The notes beneath the pieces were generated by a model, which saw only the letters and a list, made by a program, of their open reading frames with translations, made no database searches and was not told the DNA's origin. A DNA stretch of 64,000 nucleotides. It comes from Planctomycetota bacterium (GTDB taxonomy: Bacteria; Planctomycetota; UBA8742; UBA2392). Of the stretch, positions 33,867 through 42,627 are shown piece by piece (position 1 is the first letter of the stretch; every line of letters starts with the position of its first letter). A program made the position numbers and the translations under genes. The DNA lies in NCBI GenBank assembly GCA_016712285.1, contig JADJRK010000001.1:2108001-2172000 (forward strand), read 5' to 3'.

Positions 33867-34475
33867 ATGCAGCGTCCCCTGCTCGTTGTCGACATCCAGC
33901 GCGGCAACATCAGTGAGTACAACCGCTTTATCCCCAACGGTGTCGCCAGCATCGTGAAAGCCGAGCTTTTCAACCCGGTGATTTTCACGCGCTACGTGAA
34001 CACGCCGGACAGCCCAGCCCGGTTGTTCCTTGAGAGCACCGCCATGAGCGAGATCTCGGACGCGGGCATGGAAATCAAGATCTCTGAGGTGATGGGCGGC
34101 AAGGTCCCGCCCCTGACGCAGTACGGCGTGCTGCCCATGGCCGACGGCTATGGCGCCAAGCGCTACCTGTTGACCCACAACACCTACACCTGTGTCACGC
34201 CCGAATTCGAGGAACTGCTGGGCGAGCTCGACCTCGACAACACCGGCATGTACATCACCGGCTCGGACACCGAGGCACAGATCCTCAAGACCGCACTCGA
34301 CCTGTTTGAGCGCAGCATTGAGCCCATCATCCTGGCGGAATTCTGTGGCAGCCACCGTGGCCTCGGCGCCCATGAACGCGGCTTGTCGCTGCTCAAGGAA
34401 CTGATCGGCGCTGAGCGGGTGATCACCGACTACATGCCCCTGCGCCAGCGCTGGGAGCGCGCCAAACAGGGCTGA
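33867..34475 (+). CDS. Isochorismatase-like hydrolase family protein lacking the usual catalytic Cys
   Basis: The product is 202 residues. LLVVDIQRG gives the first Asp, and YITGSDTEAQILKTALDLFE follows the cysteine-hydrolase core. In most members this segment carries the nucleophile as TEACV; here the position is Gln. The enzyme may be non-catalytic, or follow the Cys-free isochorismatase route. The substrate is unknown. The ATG at 33867 has GAGGGAG upstream, and a strong terminator follows at 34491. Confidence 0.78.
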   Translation: MQRPLLVVDIQRGNISEYNRFIPNGVASIVKAELFNPVIFTRYVNTPDSPARLFLESTAMSEISDAGMEIKISEVMGGKVPPLTQYGVLPMADGYGAKRYLLTHNTYTCVTPEFEELLGELDLDNTGMYITGSDTEAQILKTALDLFERSIEPIILAEFCGSHRGLGAHERGLSLLKELIGAERVITDYMPLRQRWERAKQG

Positions 34476-34490
34476 TCCTGCAACGCACAC

Positions 34491-34522
34491 ACAGCCGGGC
34501 CCCTCGGGTCCGGCTGTTTTTC
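34491..34522 (+). terminator. Rho-independent terminator after the isochorismatase-like gene
   Basis: ACAGCCGG and CCGGCTGT form a stem around a GC loop, followed by TTTTT on the plus strand. Confidence 0.8.
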
Positions 34523-34587
34523 GTTTCCGGAAGGCAGGCGGCTGCCATTGCGGATGTGACAATTCGGTGGCAATTGTAACTCCGGAT

Positions 34588-34615
34588 TTGCTTTGAATCT
34601 CAAGTGACCTAGTTA
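34588..34615 (+). promoter_or_regulatory. Possible sigma70 promoter for the candidate selenoprotein gene
   Basis: TTGCTT, 16 bases, then TAGTTA, ending about 45 bases before the ATG at 34660. The spacing is acceptable and the match moderate. Confidence 0.35.
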
Positions 34616-34659
34616 CACTGGTTCCGGTGCACTTGCTGGGTCACTCGAAGAGGACGACC

Positions 34660-35625
34660 ATGAAACGGAATCTGCTGATGGGCGCAGCCCTGCTCGGCGC
34701 TTTTGCGCTGGCGGGCGTGTTTGCGCAACCGCTTGCCGGACAGTGATGAGGCGGAGGCGGCGGAGGCGGTGCCTCCGGAGGTGGTGGTGGCGGCCCGAAG
34801 TCCAGCTCGGGCGGCGCGGCGAAAGCTGCACTGAACAAGAACAAGTACAAAGAAGGCTCCGGCGCCGGCAAGGGCAAGAAAAGCTGGGGCGGCGAGAGTG
34901 GCGACGCGGTCATTCCTCCTGAGGAATTGATTGAGTGGAAAGTCGCCAAGATCGACAAGATCGAAGAGTACCAGAAGAAAAAGAAGCCGCTGGTCCTGTT
35001 CTTCATGGAAGAGGACATGGATGCCGTTGACGGCTCACGCCAGGTCCACGACGCTGAGCTGGCCAAGATGGCCAAGAGCGGCGACGCGGTCTTCCTGCTG
35101 ATCGAATACAACGGTGACCGGACGCCTAGCCTCAATACCGGCTCGCCGATTCCGACCAGCAAGCTCGCAAGCCCCAACCCGGCACGCGAGTACAACGTCA
35201 GCAAGTACCCGACGCTGCTGGTATGCGATTACCACGGCAACGAGTTCGGGCGCTTTGACAAGGCACCGCAGGCCAAGGACGTAAAGTCCAAGCTGGAGGG
35301 CCTGAACGACAGCATCGAGGCCATGGAACAGAAGCTGCGCAAGAACCTCGATGCAGCCAAGGCCAGCCTGGAAAAGAACGACCTGCGCAACTTCTTCAAG
35401 ACGATCTTCAAGAACTTCGGTGAAGGCATCATCGGCTTGAACGCGCAGGAAGAAGGCATCAAGGTCTATCGCGAACTGCTGGACAAGACGCGCGACGAGA
35501 TCGACACCATCCTTGAGGACCGTCCCAAGGATGGCGAGTCTCGCCTGAAGGCGCTTTCGAAGAACTTCCGCGACACCGAGTTGCGCAAGGAAATCGACGA
35601 CGCCCTCGAAATCATCAAGGGCTAG
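34660..35625 (+). CDS. Candidate secreted selenoprotein: signal peptide, tandem TGA-TGA (Sec-Sec), Gly-rich linker, thioredoxin-like domain
   Basis: An ATG at 34660 with a GAGGACG ribosome site opens a signal peptide (MKRNLLMGAALLGAFALAGV). At codons 29-30 the frame meets TGA TGA (34744-34749), then runs on open to 35625. The continuation is a Gly-rich linker, a Lys-rich segment and a thioredoxin-fold domain (KKKPLVLFFMEE, then YNVSKYPTLLVCDYHG with the cis-Pro) and a C-terminal helical region. Read through, it is 321 residues. The downstream frame has no credible start of its own: its first TTG (34927) has GAGG only 2 bases upstream. A SECIS-like hairpin follows the TGAs. TGA is a normal stop elsewhere, so decoding as selenocysteine is my inference. 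Confidence 0.65.
34761..34777 (+). promoter_or_regulatory. SECIS-like hairpin immediately downstream of tandem TGA
   Basis: CGGAGGC and GCCTCCG pair perfectly around a GGT loop. The loop begins 18 bases after the second TGA and carries G at its first two positions, within the known spacing and loop rules for bacterial SECIS elements. The sequence is also Gly-codon rich, so pairing could be incidental. Confidence 0.5.
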
Positions 35626-35640
35626 AAACTTCGCACGATC

Positions 35641-35670
35641 AAACGGGGGCGGCTTTGGCCGCCCCCGTTT
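35641..35670 (+). terminator. Terminator after the candidate selenoprotein gene
   Basis: AAACGGGGGCGGC and GCCGCCCCCGTTT form a 13-bp stem around TTTG, 15 bases after the stop codon. Confidence 0.85.
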
Positions 35671-35837
35671 ACGTTTCGGTCGTAAATCGTGCGGCACAGG
35701 CATGTTGTGCATCTGTGTGCGGCCATGCCTGCCCAACGAATGCCGACCGCACCGGCGGCTGCCAGACTTTTGGCGCAGAAAACGCCTTGACCGGGGGTTA
35801 TGTTTCCAGCGTCGCAGTTGAACGAGGGGAGTCAGCC

Positions 35838-36617
35838 ATGAAGAACTTTGCGCTTGCCATGATTTTCGGAGTTGGTGCCGCGCTGATGCTCAGCGCCTGT
35901 GACCCGCACCATCATCACGACGACCGTGACGATGACGACCACTTCATCATTCCGCCCGGCGGCAATGATCTCGGGTTCTTCGACGAGTTCGACCACGCCT
36001 ACGACGAACAGGCGATCACCACCAGCGACGATACCGACGGCTTTGAGTTCAGCCTGGCGCGCACGACGGTCGTGCTGATCACGATGACCGGCACCGGCAG
36101 CCTGGATGGCTTTCTGGACCTTTACGACGACAACTTCGGGTTTCTCGGCGGCGACGACAACGGCGGGCCGGGTGTTGACCCCGTCATCGTGGCCCAGCTT
36201 TCAGCCGGCAACTACTTCTTCGTGGCAGGCAGCAGCAACGGCAGCCTGGGCGACTATGCCGTGGACATCAGCGTCGAGCCGATCGGCGGCGCGGACCTTG
36301 GCGTGATGGGCATCCCTGACAGCGTCATCGACAGCGGCGGCGACATGGCCGACGCATTTGACGTCGACAGCTACATCTTCACGGTCAACTCCGCCTGCGA
36401 CTGCGACATCTTCCTGACGCGCACCAGCGGTAACTACGACGGCAACCTCGAGTTGCTGGACGAATACGGCAACGTGCTGGCCTTCATTGACCCCATTGGC
36501 GACACGGACCCGGACATTCTGTTGCAGCCACTTGGCCCGGGCACCTACATCATCCGGGTTGGGGTAGGAGTGGGCGGCGGCAGCGGCGACTACACCCTGC
36601 AGGTGGACACCTACTAG
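35838..36617 (+). CDS. Lipoprotein with a His/Asp-rich N-terminus and two PPC-like domains
   Basis: The product is 259 residues. A signal peptide ends in lipobox LMLSAC, immediately followed by DPHHHHDDRDDDDH, a dense metal-binding-type stretch. Two beta domains of the bacterial pre-peptidase C-terminal type follow, with repeated patterns such as GSLDGFLDLYDDNFGFLGGD and YDGNLELLDEYGNVLAFIDP. PPC domains usually accompany secreted enzymes; here they stand alone. GAGGGG precedes the ATG. A metal-sequestration role is plausible but inferred from composition only. Confidence 0.82.
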   Translation: MKNFALAMIFGVGAALMLSACDPHHHHDDRDDDDHFIIPPGGNDLGFFDEFDHAYDEQAITTSDDTDGFEFSLARTTVVLITMTGTGSLDGFLDLYDDNFGFLGGDDNGGPGVDPVIVAQLSAGNYFFVAGSSNGSLGDYAVDISVEPIGGADLGVMGIPDSVIDSGGDMADAFDVDSYIFTVNSACDCDIFLTRTSGNYDGNLELLDEYGNVLAFIDPIGDTDPDILLQPLGPGTYIIRVGVGVGGGSGDYTLQVDTY

Positions 36618-36739
36618 TCGCGGAGTAACACGAACGGGCGGCCTGCGGGTCGCCCGGTTTCATTGGTGCCATGCTTTGCCCTTCCCGAGGATGGCTTGGT
36701 TCGTACCATCCACGTTCCCCCGCCAGTCTGGTGCGATTG

Positions 36740-37429
36740 ATGGAACCCAAAGAAGCCTGCGCCAAGGCCTCTCAGCTTGCCCTTACAGGCAACCTGCAGG
36801 CGGCCATCGACATCCTTGACCCGGTGATCGAGGAATTCCGCGAGTTCGGGCCTGCCTACGTCGTGCACGCCCGCGTCTTCCTGATGGCCGGCGACTGCGC
36901 ACAGCCGCTGGTAGACCTCGAAGCCGCCGAGTGGGCCAACCGCGAATATGGCACCACCGCACAGTTGCTTGAGGTCATTGAGTACCGGGCACTGACATAC
37001 GCAATTCGCAGCATGTACGGCGGCCAGAACGAAGCCGCCAAGTGCCGCAGCTATATTGAAGAGCTGATCAAGCAGCGGGTCGCCCCGGAGAGCTGGTGGT
37101 TTCTGTTAGCCTCGTGCTATGAGCTGGCATACAAAGACAGCGACGCCCAGGCCTGGGTCGAGAAGCTTGCGGCGTATGAGCCTCTGAAGTCGGCGGCCAG
37201 CTTTTTCTTCACCAAGCGCGCCGGGCTGACACAGATGCTGGCCATGCCCAAAAACCCCGAAAGTCACATTCCCGTGCATTTTGCCCGGCACTACCGGGCC
37301 AAGCGCGAAGGCGACAAGAAAGCCGCCGAAAAGTACCGCAAGCGCATGGAAGACCTGATTCCGCCCGGCAGCTTCTGGCAGATCGTCAACCTGTATGCGT
37401 CCGGCGCGGTGACGGTGACGGCTGTCTGA
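36740..37429 (+). CDS. TPR-like helical protein, unknown function
   Basis: The product is 229 residues without a signal peptide. Helical pairs from about 5 to 200 show TPR-like spacing (ACAKASQLALTGNLQAAIDI, then FGPAYVVHARVFLMAGDC). No family is recognised. It begins at ATG 36740 and ends 82 bases before rpmB. The ribosome site is not clear. Confidence 0.7.
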   Translation: MEPKEACAKASQLALTGNLQAAIDILDPVIEEFREFGPAYVVHARVFLMAGDCAQPLVDLEAAEWANREYGTTAQLLEVIEYRALTYAIRSMYGGQNEAAKCRSYIEELIKQRVAPESWWFLLASCYELAYKDSDAQAWVEKLAAYEPLKSAASFFFTKRAGLTQMLAMPKNPESHIPVHFARHYRAKREGDKKAAEKYRKRMEDLIPPGSFWQIVNLYASGAVTVTAV

Positions 37430-37511
37430 GTCGGCTGTTCACGGACACCGTTCTCTCCCTTGACCTTTCCGGGCGTGTGGGTACCTTTGCCGCCCCGAAG
37501 CGGAGTAAGCC

Positions 37512-37769
37512 ATGTCGAGAAAGTGTGAAATCTGCGGTAAGGGACCTGTCGCCGGTGGCAGCATCAAGCGCCGCGGTATGGCCAAGAAATACGGCGGCGT
37601 CGGTAGCCGCGTGATCGCGCACAACAAGCGCACGTTCCGGCCCAACATCCAGAAGGTCCGGGCTTGGATCAACGGCGGCGTCCAGCGCGTCAGCGTCTGC
37701 ACCAGCTGCCTGCAGGCCGGCAAGATCACAAAGCCGCCTGCCCGCGAATACGTCAAAGCTGCCGAGTAA
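37512..37769 (+). CDS. rpmB: 50S ribosomal protein bL28
   Basis: The product is 85 residues. SRKCEICGKGPVAGG at the N-terminus and CTSCLQAGK at the C-terminus supply two CxxC pairs, so this is the zinc-binding form. RTFRPNIQKVRAWINGG is the conserved core. It binds 23S rRNA in the large subunit. GGAG precedes the ATG and a terminator follows at 37786. It stands alone here, without rpmG. Confidence 0.96.
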   Translation: MSRKCEICGKGPVAGGSIKRRGMAKKYGGVGSRVIAHNKRTFRPNIQKVRAWINGGVQRVSVCTSCLQAGKITKPPAREYVKAAE

Positions 37770-37785
37770 CAAGCAACGAATGTCG

Positions 37786-37813
37786 AGCCCCGGCGCTTGC
37801 GCCGGGGCTTTTG
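37786..37813. terminator. Terminator between convergent rpmB and tmk
   Basis: AGCCCCGGCGC and GCGCCGGGGCT pair around TT and are followed by TTTT. Confidence 0.85.
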
Positions 37814-37816
37814 CAT

Positions 37817-38533
37817 TCATGCACTTTTCTGTGGACCGTTCACTTCGCGAGGTGAAAAGCGCGCGTCGAGTTGCTTCAGGATTTCGTCGCGCAGCTCGGC
37901 CGTGGTCTTGTCCACCCAGTCTTTGCCCTTCTTGCGGCGCACCGGCAGCTTGAACACGAAGTCACCCTTGATCGTGCCATAGCGTCGGCGAATCTCTTGC
38001 AGGAACTTCAGCTTCTCGGTGCTTTGCGGCGCGTCGCCGTCGCGGAACATGTACTTCTGCCCGGCTTGCCGCACCCAGCGCTGGCCCAGTCCAAGGCTGC
38101 GCTTGCGCGTGCGCGCCAGGCCAAAGCGCGGCGCGATGTCGAGGATCACCAGCAGGTCAGGCTTGGGGTGCCAGCCCTCGTGACGCTTGAGAATTTCCTG
38201 TTCCGGCACGCCCATCGCCCCCTGGTACACCAGCGTGCTGTACATGCTGCGGTCCTGGACCACGTCGGTGCCGGCGTTGAGCGCGGGCTTCACGATAGTG
38301 TCGATGCTCAGGCGACGGTCGGTGACGAACATGCCCATCCACTCGTGGGGTGTGGTGGCGTATTCGCCCGAGGCAAGCCGCTCCAGGATCAGCTTGCCGG
38401 TGGGCAGGTTGCTGGGCTCACGCGTCAGCAGCACGCGGCGGCCGCGCGCCTCAAGCGCCTCGCCAACAGCACGCGCCAGCGTGCTTTTGCCGGTACCGTC
38501 GATGCCTTCAATAATGATGAAGCGCCCGTGCAT
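37817..38533 (-). CDS. tmk: Thymidylate kinase
   Basis: The product is 238 residues. The P-loop EGIDGTGKST lies at about 8-17, the DRx motif in VVQDRSMYSTLVYQG, and a LID-type Arg-rich loop in FGLARTRKR. It phosphorylates dTMP to dTDP for DNA synthesis. The ATG at 38533 is the start of the conserved domain; the frame further upstream is a period-7 repeat, not coding. It sits next to a Ser/Thr kinase gene on the same strand. Confidence 0.9.
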   Translation of the reverse strand: MHGRFIIIEGIDGTGKSTLARAVGEALEARGRRVLLTREPSNLPTGKLILERLASGEYATTPHEWMGMFVTDRRLSIDTIVKPALNAGTDVVQDRSMYSTLVYQGAMGVPEQEILKRHEGWHPKPDLLVILDIAPRFGLARTRKRSLGLGQRWVRQAGQKYMFRDGDAPQSTEKLKFLQEIRRRYGTIKGDFVFKLPVRRKKGKDWVDKTTAELRDEILKQLDARFSPREVNGPQKSA

Positions 38534-38640
38534 TTGGTTGTCGGTTGTCGGTTGTCGGTTGTCGGTTGGCAATGCCGAATTGAAGAATCAAACGCCAAAG
38601 GCTGCCAATCATCTGACAACTGACAACTGACAACTGCCCA
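38534..38640. repeat. Intergenic inverted repeat with period-7 arms (GGTTGTC / TGACAAC)
   Basis: Near 38536-38567 GGTTGTC repeats about four times; near 38615-38637 the complementary TGACAAC repeats about three times. The arms could form a long hairpin spanning the gap between the kinase stop and tmk start. Confidence 0.75.
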
Positions 38641-40425
38641 CTACCACCCGCCGCCGAAGCGTTTCTTGCGCTTGCGCGGCAGGCGCGGGTTGCCTGCTTC
38701 GGGCTCTGGCGGAGGAACTGCGGGCTGGGCCTGTGACGCGCTGGCCGTGCCGGGCATGCCATAGCCTCGCAGGTTCGGCGCGCGCCCGCTTTTCGAGCCC
38801 AGAATGCGGCTGTCGCGATTGACCTTCAGCGGCCCGCTTGCGGGCGCGTCAAAGAACCCGGGCAGCTTGCCGGTGCGCAGCACGTGCTCCATGTCCGACA
38901 CAAGCTGCATCGCGCTGGCGGGACGGTCTTCGGGCCGCTTGGCCATCATCGTCTGCAGCAGCGTGGCGGTTGCGTCGCTGATGTCGGGCCGGAAGTTCTT
39001 CGGGTGCGGCGGCGGCTCATGGATATGACGGTACATCACAACTTCGGGCGGGCCCTCGAACGGGACCTTGGCTGTCAGGCAGAAGTACATGGTCACGCCC
39101 AGGCTGTAGATGTCGCTGCGCGTGTCGATGTCCTGGCGGCCCATCGCCTGCTCAGGCGAGATGTAGTTCGGCGTCCCGACAGCCATGCCCTTGGTGGCGC
39201 CCTCGGGGCCATCGGCACGAACCTTGGCCAGCCCCAAGTCGAGCAACTTCACCTGGCGGTCGCGGGTGACCATGATGTTGTCGGGCTTGATGTCACGGTG
39301 CACCAGCCCCAGCTTCTCGGCGTGCTCCAGCGCCTTTGCGACCTGCACAATCAGCTCAAGGGCCTGGCGCTCGTCCATCGCGCCGCGCTCTTTCACCAGT
39401 TGCTGCAGCGTCTTGCCCTCGACGTACTCCATCGCGAAGTAGCACAGGCCTTCTACTTCGCCGGCGTCGATTCCGGTGATCACGTTTGGGTGGTTCAGCC
39501 GCGCGCTTGCCCGCGACTCTTGCAGAAAGCGGTGCTTGATGGTGGCGTTGGCCGCAAGCTCGGGTTGCAGAATCTTGATAGCGACCCAGCGCTCCATGCG
39601 CACCTGGCGGGCCTTGTAAACCGTGCCCATGGCGCCCTGGCCCAGCTTTTCGTGCAGCTTGTAGCCGTGGATCTTGTCCGCGATCTGGTACATCTGCTGG
39701 TAGCCCTTGACGCGCTCAATGCCGGCCTTGTCCAGATAACCGCGTTGCATCAACAACTGGCCCAGCAGCGGTACGCGCTGGCCTTTCTGCAGCAGCGCGC
39801 GTTGCACGTTCACGCACTCCTGAATCTGTGCCGCGGTCACCAAGTTCAGGTTGACCGCCGCCTGGCCAAAGCTCAGCCGCGCGGTGTTGTCACTCGCTGG
39901 CGGCGGCTCGGCCTCGACGGGTTCCATGTCCTGGGTTTCCGCGAACGCGGGGTCGGGCGCGGCACGGTACTGCACCGACGGGCGCGGCGGAGTCTGCTCA
40001 AGATCATCCGGGTGTGGAATCTCGGTCGCTTCCCCCACCGGTTGCACTACGGGCGCGCTGTCGAAGACACCTTGGCGCGGCGAACTTGGTGCTGAACTGA
40101 CCTGGCGCACCGCCGGGTTCCCCGCCGGCCGGTTGCTGGCACTGCCTTGCGCGCTGCGCTGGGGCAGTGGTTGCGGCTGCGGCGCCTTGGCCGCTGGCGG
40201 CCCCAGCGACACCGTCGGTATGGTAGGCAGCTTCTGGGTCTCTTCGCCAAGCGGCTGGGCACCGTTCGGCTGTGCGCCGGGCATGCGGCGCTGCTCCGGG
40301 GCCGGCGCAGACTTTCGTGTGCGCTGGGTATCCGGAGTCTTTACCGGGTACACACGTTCTTTTCCGCCGCCTCCTTCAGAGTCGACAGAACGACGCGTGC
40401 TCAAATGCCACGCAAAGTGCATCAC
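38641..40425 (-). CDS. Hanks-type Ser/Thr protein kinase with an MshEN-like N-terminal segment
   Basis: The product is up to 594 residues. A Pro/Gln-rich N-terminal 170 residues leads into an MshEN-like helical segment (VTAAQIQECVNVQRALLQKG, LLGQLLMQRGYL). The kinase domain (about 255-510) has the Gly-loop LGQGAMGTVYKA, VAIKIL, catalytic VHRDIKPDN, a DLG in place of DFG, and GTPNYISPEQA. The C-terminus is low complexity. It is a cytoplasmic kinase with no transmembrane helix visible. The start is uncertain; the first ATG lacks a good ribosome site. Confidence 0.92.
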   Translation of the reverse strand: MMHFAWHLSTRRSVDSEGGGGKERVYPVKTPDTQRTRKSAPAPEQRRMPGAQPNGAQPLGEETQKLPTIPTVSLGPPAAKAPQPQPLPQRSAQGSASNRPAGNPAVRQVSSAPSSPRQGVFDSAPVVQPVGEATEIPHPDDLEQTPPRPSVQYRAAPDPAFAETQDMEPVEAEPPPASDNTARLSFGQAAVNLNLVTAAQIQECVNVQRALLQKGQRVPLLGQLLMQRGYLDKAGIERVKGYQQMYQIADKIHGYKLHEKLGQGAMGTVYKARQVRMERWVAIKILQPELAANATIKHRFLQESRASARLNHPNVITGIDAGEVEGLCYFAMEYVEGKTLQQLVKERGAMDERQALELIVQVAKALEHAEKLGLVHRDIKPDNIMVTRDRQVKLLDLGLAKVRADGPEGATKGMAVGTPNYISPEQAMGRQDIDTRSDIYSLGVTMYFCLTAKVPFEGPPEVVMYRHIHEPPPHPKNFRPDISDATATLLQTMMAKRPEDRPASAMQLVSDMEHVLRTGKLPGFFDAPASGPLKVNRDSRILGSKSGRAPNLRGYGMPGTASASQAQPAVPPPEPEAGNPRLPRKRKKRFGGGW

Positions 40426-40504
40426 ACAGCCCAGTTACTGCCAGCCCGACAGGGGCGCGTCCGCAAGGGACGCGACTTCATGATTATTGCAGCTTAACGC
40501 GGCT

Positions 40505-42034
40505 TTAGCGAGGGTCTGGAACCAGGCGCCGGTTCACCACCCATAGTGCCCCTCGTGTGCGTTTTTCCACACTCTCGAGGGCGGGTGCCGATTCTGCTTC
40601 CAGACGCCAGCCAGCGGCGCCAAGTCCGCTGCGGCGGCCACGGTAGGCATTCTCATCCAGCCACCACTCCAGCAGCCGGGCGCTTTCCGCGTCAAAGCCG
40701 CCCTCTCCCTTGTACGCCATGGCGGCAAAGTCGCGAAAACGCGTGCCGTTGACTTCGCCAAACGCCAGCTCGGCTGGCGCGGCGGGCTCGCCTGTCTGCA
40801 ACGGAAGATCGAGTTGCCAACCGGCCCTGCCCTGTGCGTTGCGCCACGGACGCGGCAAGACCCGTGCTGCATTGGCCAAATCCACGGCCAGCGTCTCGTC
40901 CACATCCTGCCCGGGCAGCAGGAACGCCCGGGCTGAGGCCGGCCGTTGGCGATCCTGCGACTCGGCATACACAACGGCCCAGCAATCCAGCAGCGGTCGC
41001 GGTTGCGGCTGCAGCAGCGCAAGGGCGCCAATCGCCGCGGCACCAGCCGCAAGGGCAGGCATCGACCACAGCGCGCCGAATTTGACGCGCCGCGCAACCA
41101 GCGGCACCACGCCGCATAGCGCAAGCAGCGCGCCTGCCAGGCCGAAAAACAGCGCCCCCGGCTGCGGCGCCTCGGGCGTGCCGGCAACCACGTTCAGGGC
41201 GGCGGGCGATGGCACTCGCGACTGGGGCTTGCCGGCTGGGGCGCGCGTGTCACCGAACCACATGTGATCGAGCAGTGCGCCGCGCAACACCGCGTAGGGG
41301 TTGCCGCTGCGGCGCAGTTCTTCAAAGTCGATGCGGTAAATCGCGCCGGGTCCGTACGCCATGCGCTGCGCGCTTACGCCGTGGAACTTGAGCAACTCGG
41401 CCTCTGCGGGCGCGGGCAGCCCTTCCACTTTTTCGCCCATCCGGAACGAGCCGACGATGATCGCCGCGCCGCCCAGGCTGCAAAACTCGGCAATCGCGCG
41501 CTGGGTGCCCGCCGGTGGACGCTGCGCCTCGGGGCTGAACAGCACCAGCCCGTCGTATCCGTCAAACAGCCGCCAGTCAGAAAAGAACTCGCGGTTCTCG
41601 TAGTAGTCGCACGCAAGCTGCCCGGGCACGCTGGGCAGAATCGGCCGGGCGTACATGGCGTCGGCCGCGAACACGGCCACATAGGGCTGCTCGTAATCGG
41701 GCTCCATGCGCCGCAGCGGCAGGCGGGGCGTGTGCTCGTCACCCGCGACGCGAATGACCACGTCGGGCGCGACGTATACCGGCAGGATTGTCTCGCTGGT
41801 TTCACCGGCCTTGGCGGCGACTTGCACGACCAGCTTCACGTTGCCGTGGATCACCTCGACCCGTTCAGTCTCAGCCGTCGCCTTGAACACGAGTCGATAC
41901 GGCGCGCACGTGCCGGGGCGCCCGTGGGGCTCAGACAGAAAGCGGCTGCGGTCTTTGTCGATGGCCTGGGCATGCAGCGGCGCCGCCGTCACGACGGCCA
42001 GCAAAAGCAAGCTCAGTGCGGAAAGCGGTTGCAT
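40505..42034 (-). CDS. Secreted or membrane protein with a glutamine-amidotransferase-like domain, unknown function
   Basis: The product is 509 residues. It has a signal peptide (MQPLSALSLLLLAVVTAAPL). The section YDGLVLFSPEAQRPPAGTQR to GGAAIIVGSFRMGEK resembles the GATase-like fold of BatA/DUF4159-type proteins. Two hydrophobic helices follow near 295-350 and a soluble C-terminal domain. The ATG at 42034 overlaps the upstream stop as TGATG, proving tight coupling with the preceding membrane protein. The longer frame upstream is the shadow of that gene. Confidence 0.78.
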   Translation of the reverse strand: MQPLSALSLLLLAVVTAAPLHAQAIDKDRSRFLSEPHGRPGTCAPYRLVFKATAETERVEVIHGNVKLVVQVAAKAGETSETILPVYVAPDVVIRVAGDEHTPRLPLRRMEPDYEQPYVAVFAADAMYARPILPSVPGQLACDYYENREFFSDWRLFDGYDGLVLFSPEAQRPPAGTQRAIAEFCSLGGAAIIVGSFRMGEKVEGLPAPAEAELLKFHGVSAQRMAYGPGAIYRIDFEELRRSGNPYAVLRGALLDHMWFGDTRAPAGKPQSRVPSPAALNVVAGTPEAPQPGALFFGLAGALLALCGVVPLVARRVKFGALWSMPALAAGAAAIGALALLQPQPRPLLDCWAVVYAESQDRQRPASARAFLLPGQDVDETLAVDLANAARVLPRPWRNAQGRAGWQLDLPLQTGEPAAPAELAFGEVNGTRFRDFAAMAYKGEGGFDAESARLLEWWLDENAYRGRRSGLGAAGWRLEAESAPALESVEKRTRGALWVVNRRLVPDPR

Positions 42035-42627
42035 CACAGCGCAACCTCCGCCTGCTTTGGCGCGGGCAGGGCCAGCACCGCCGCCCATGGCAGCAGCGCC
42101 ATCGGCAGCAGCGGCCACCACGACAGCGCACCCGCGGCAAGTGCCCATGACGGCGATACCGGCCGCAGGTGCAGCAGGCTGGCCGACGCGTACTCCAACG
42201 CCAGGTAGTGCGCCAGCGGCGGCAGCGCAAACATGCACAGCAGCGCAACCCGCGCGCGCATCACCCACGCGCCACCAAGCCGGGCACCCAGAGAAATCAC
42301 GCCGCCCGTAAACAGCCACGCGCCAAGCGCGCCCCCCCGCGACTGCCACGGCAGCCCACCGCGCGCCACAAAGTGAAGCAGCAGCACACATGCGCTGGCG
42401 GCTGCAAAGCACGCAGTCACGGCCAGAAGGTTGCGCAGGGCAGCGCCGCGGGTCCGTGCACACAGGGGCAGAAACAGCAGCACGCAACAGGCCAGCTCGG
42501 CATGGATCGTGGCCAGTTGCAGCGTGCGGTCGTTTCCGACGCCCATGGGCTCGCCGATGCCGGCCAGCGAACAAATTCCGGCGACGGCAAACAGGAACAC
42601 AGCCACGACCAACGGGCTATGTGTCAC
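42034..42627 (-). CDS. Polytopic membrane protein coupled to the downstream gene
   Basis: The product is about 197 residues with five or six hydrophobic helices (for example LVVAVFLFAVAGICSLAGIG and WALAAGALSWWPLLPMALLP) and few charges. No family is recognised. I place the start at GTG 42627, which has GGGGG about 9 bases upstream; a TTG at 42663 is an alternative. The stop overlaps the next ATG, so the two proteins are likely made in equal amounts and act together in the membrane. Confidence 0.65.
   Translation of the reverse strand: MTHSPLVVAVFLFAVAGICSLAGIGEPMGVGNDRTLQLATIHAELACCVLLFLPLCARTRGAALRNLLAVTACFAAASACVLLLHFVARGGLPWQSRGGALGAWLFTGGVISLGARLGGAWVMRARVALLCMFALPPLAHYLALEYASASLLHLRPVSPSWALAAGALSWWPLLPMALLPWAAVLALPAPKQAEVAL

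Noticed and set aside
34744..34749. Genome-wide reassignment of TGA (code 4 or 25)
   Set aside because: TGA serves as an ordinary stop elsewhere, for example at the end of rtcB and before thiS, so only local recoding is considered.
34927..35625. Independent gene starting at TTG 34927
   Set aside because: GAGG lies only 2 bases upstream, the frame continues upstream without stops to the TGA pair, and the thioredoxin fold would begin right at the start. Readthrough of TGA-TGA explains the locus better.
38534..38640. Coding continuation of tmk
   Set aside because: The upstream frame is made of GGTTGTC repeats and gives a low-complexity peptide; the conserved kinase starts at 38533.
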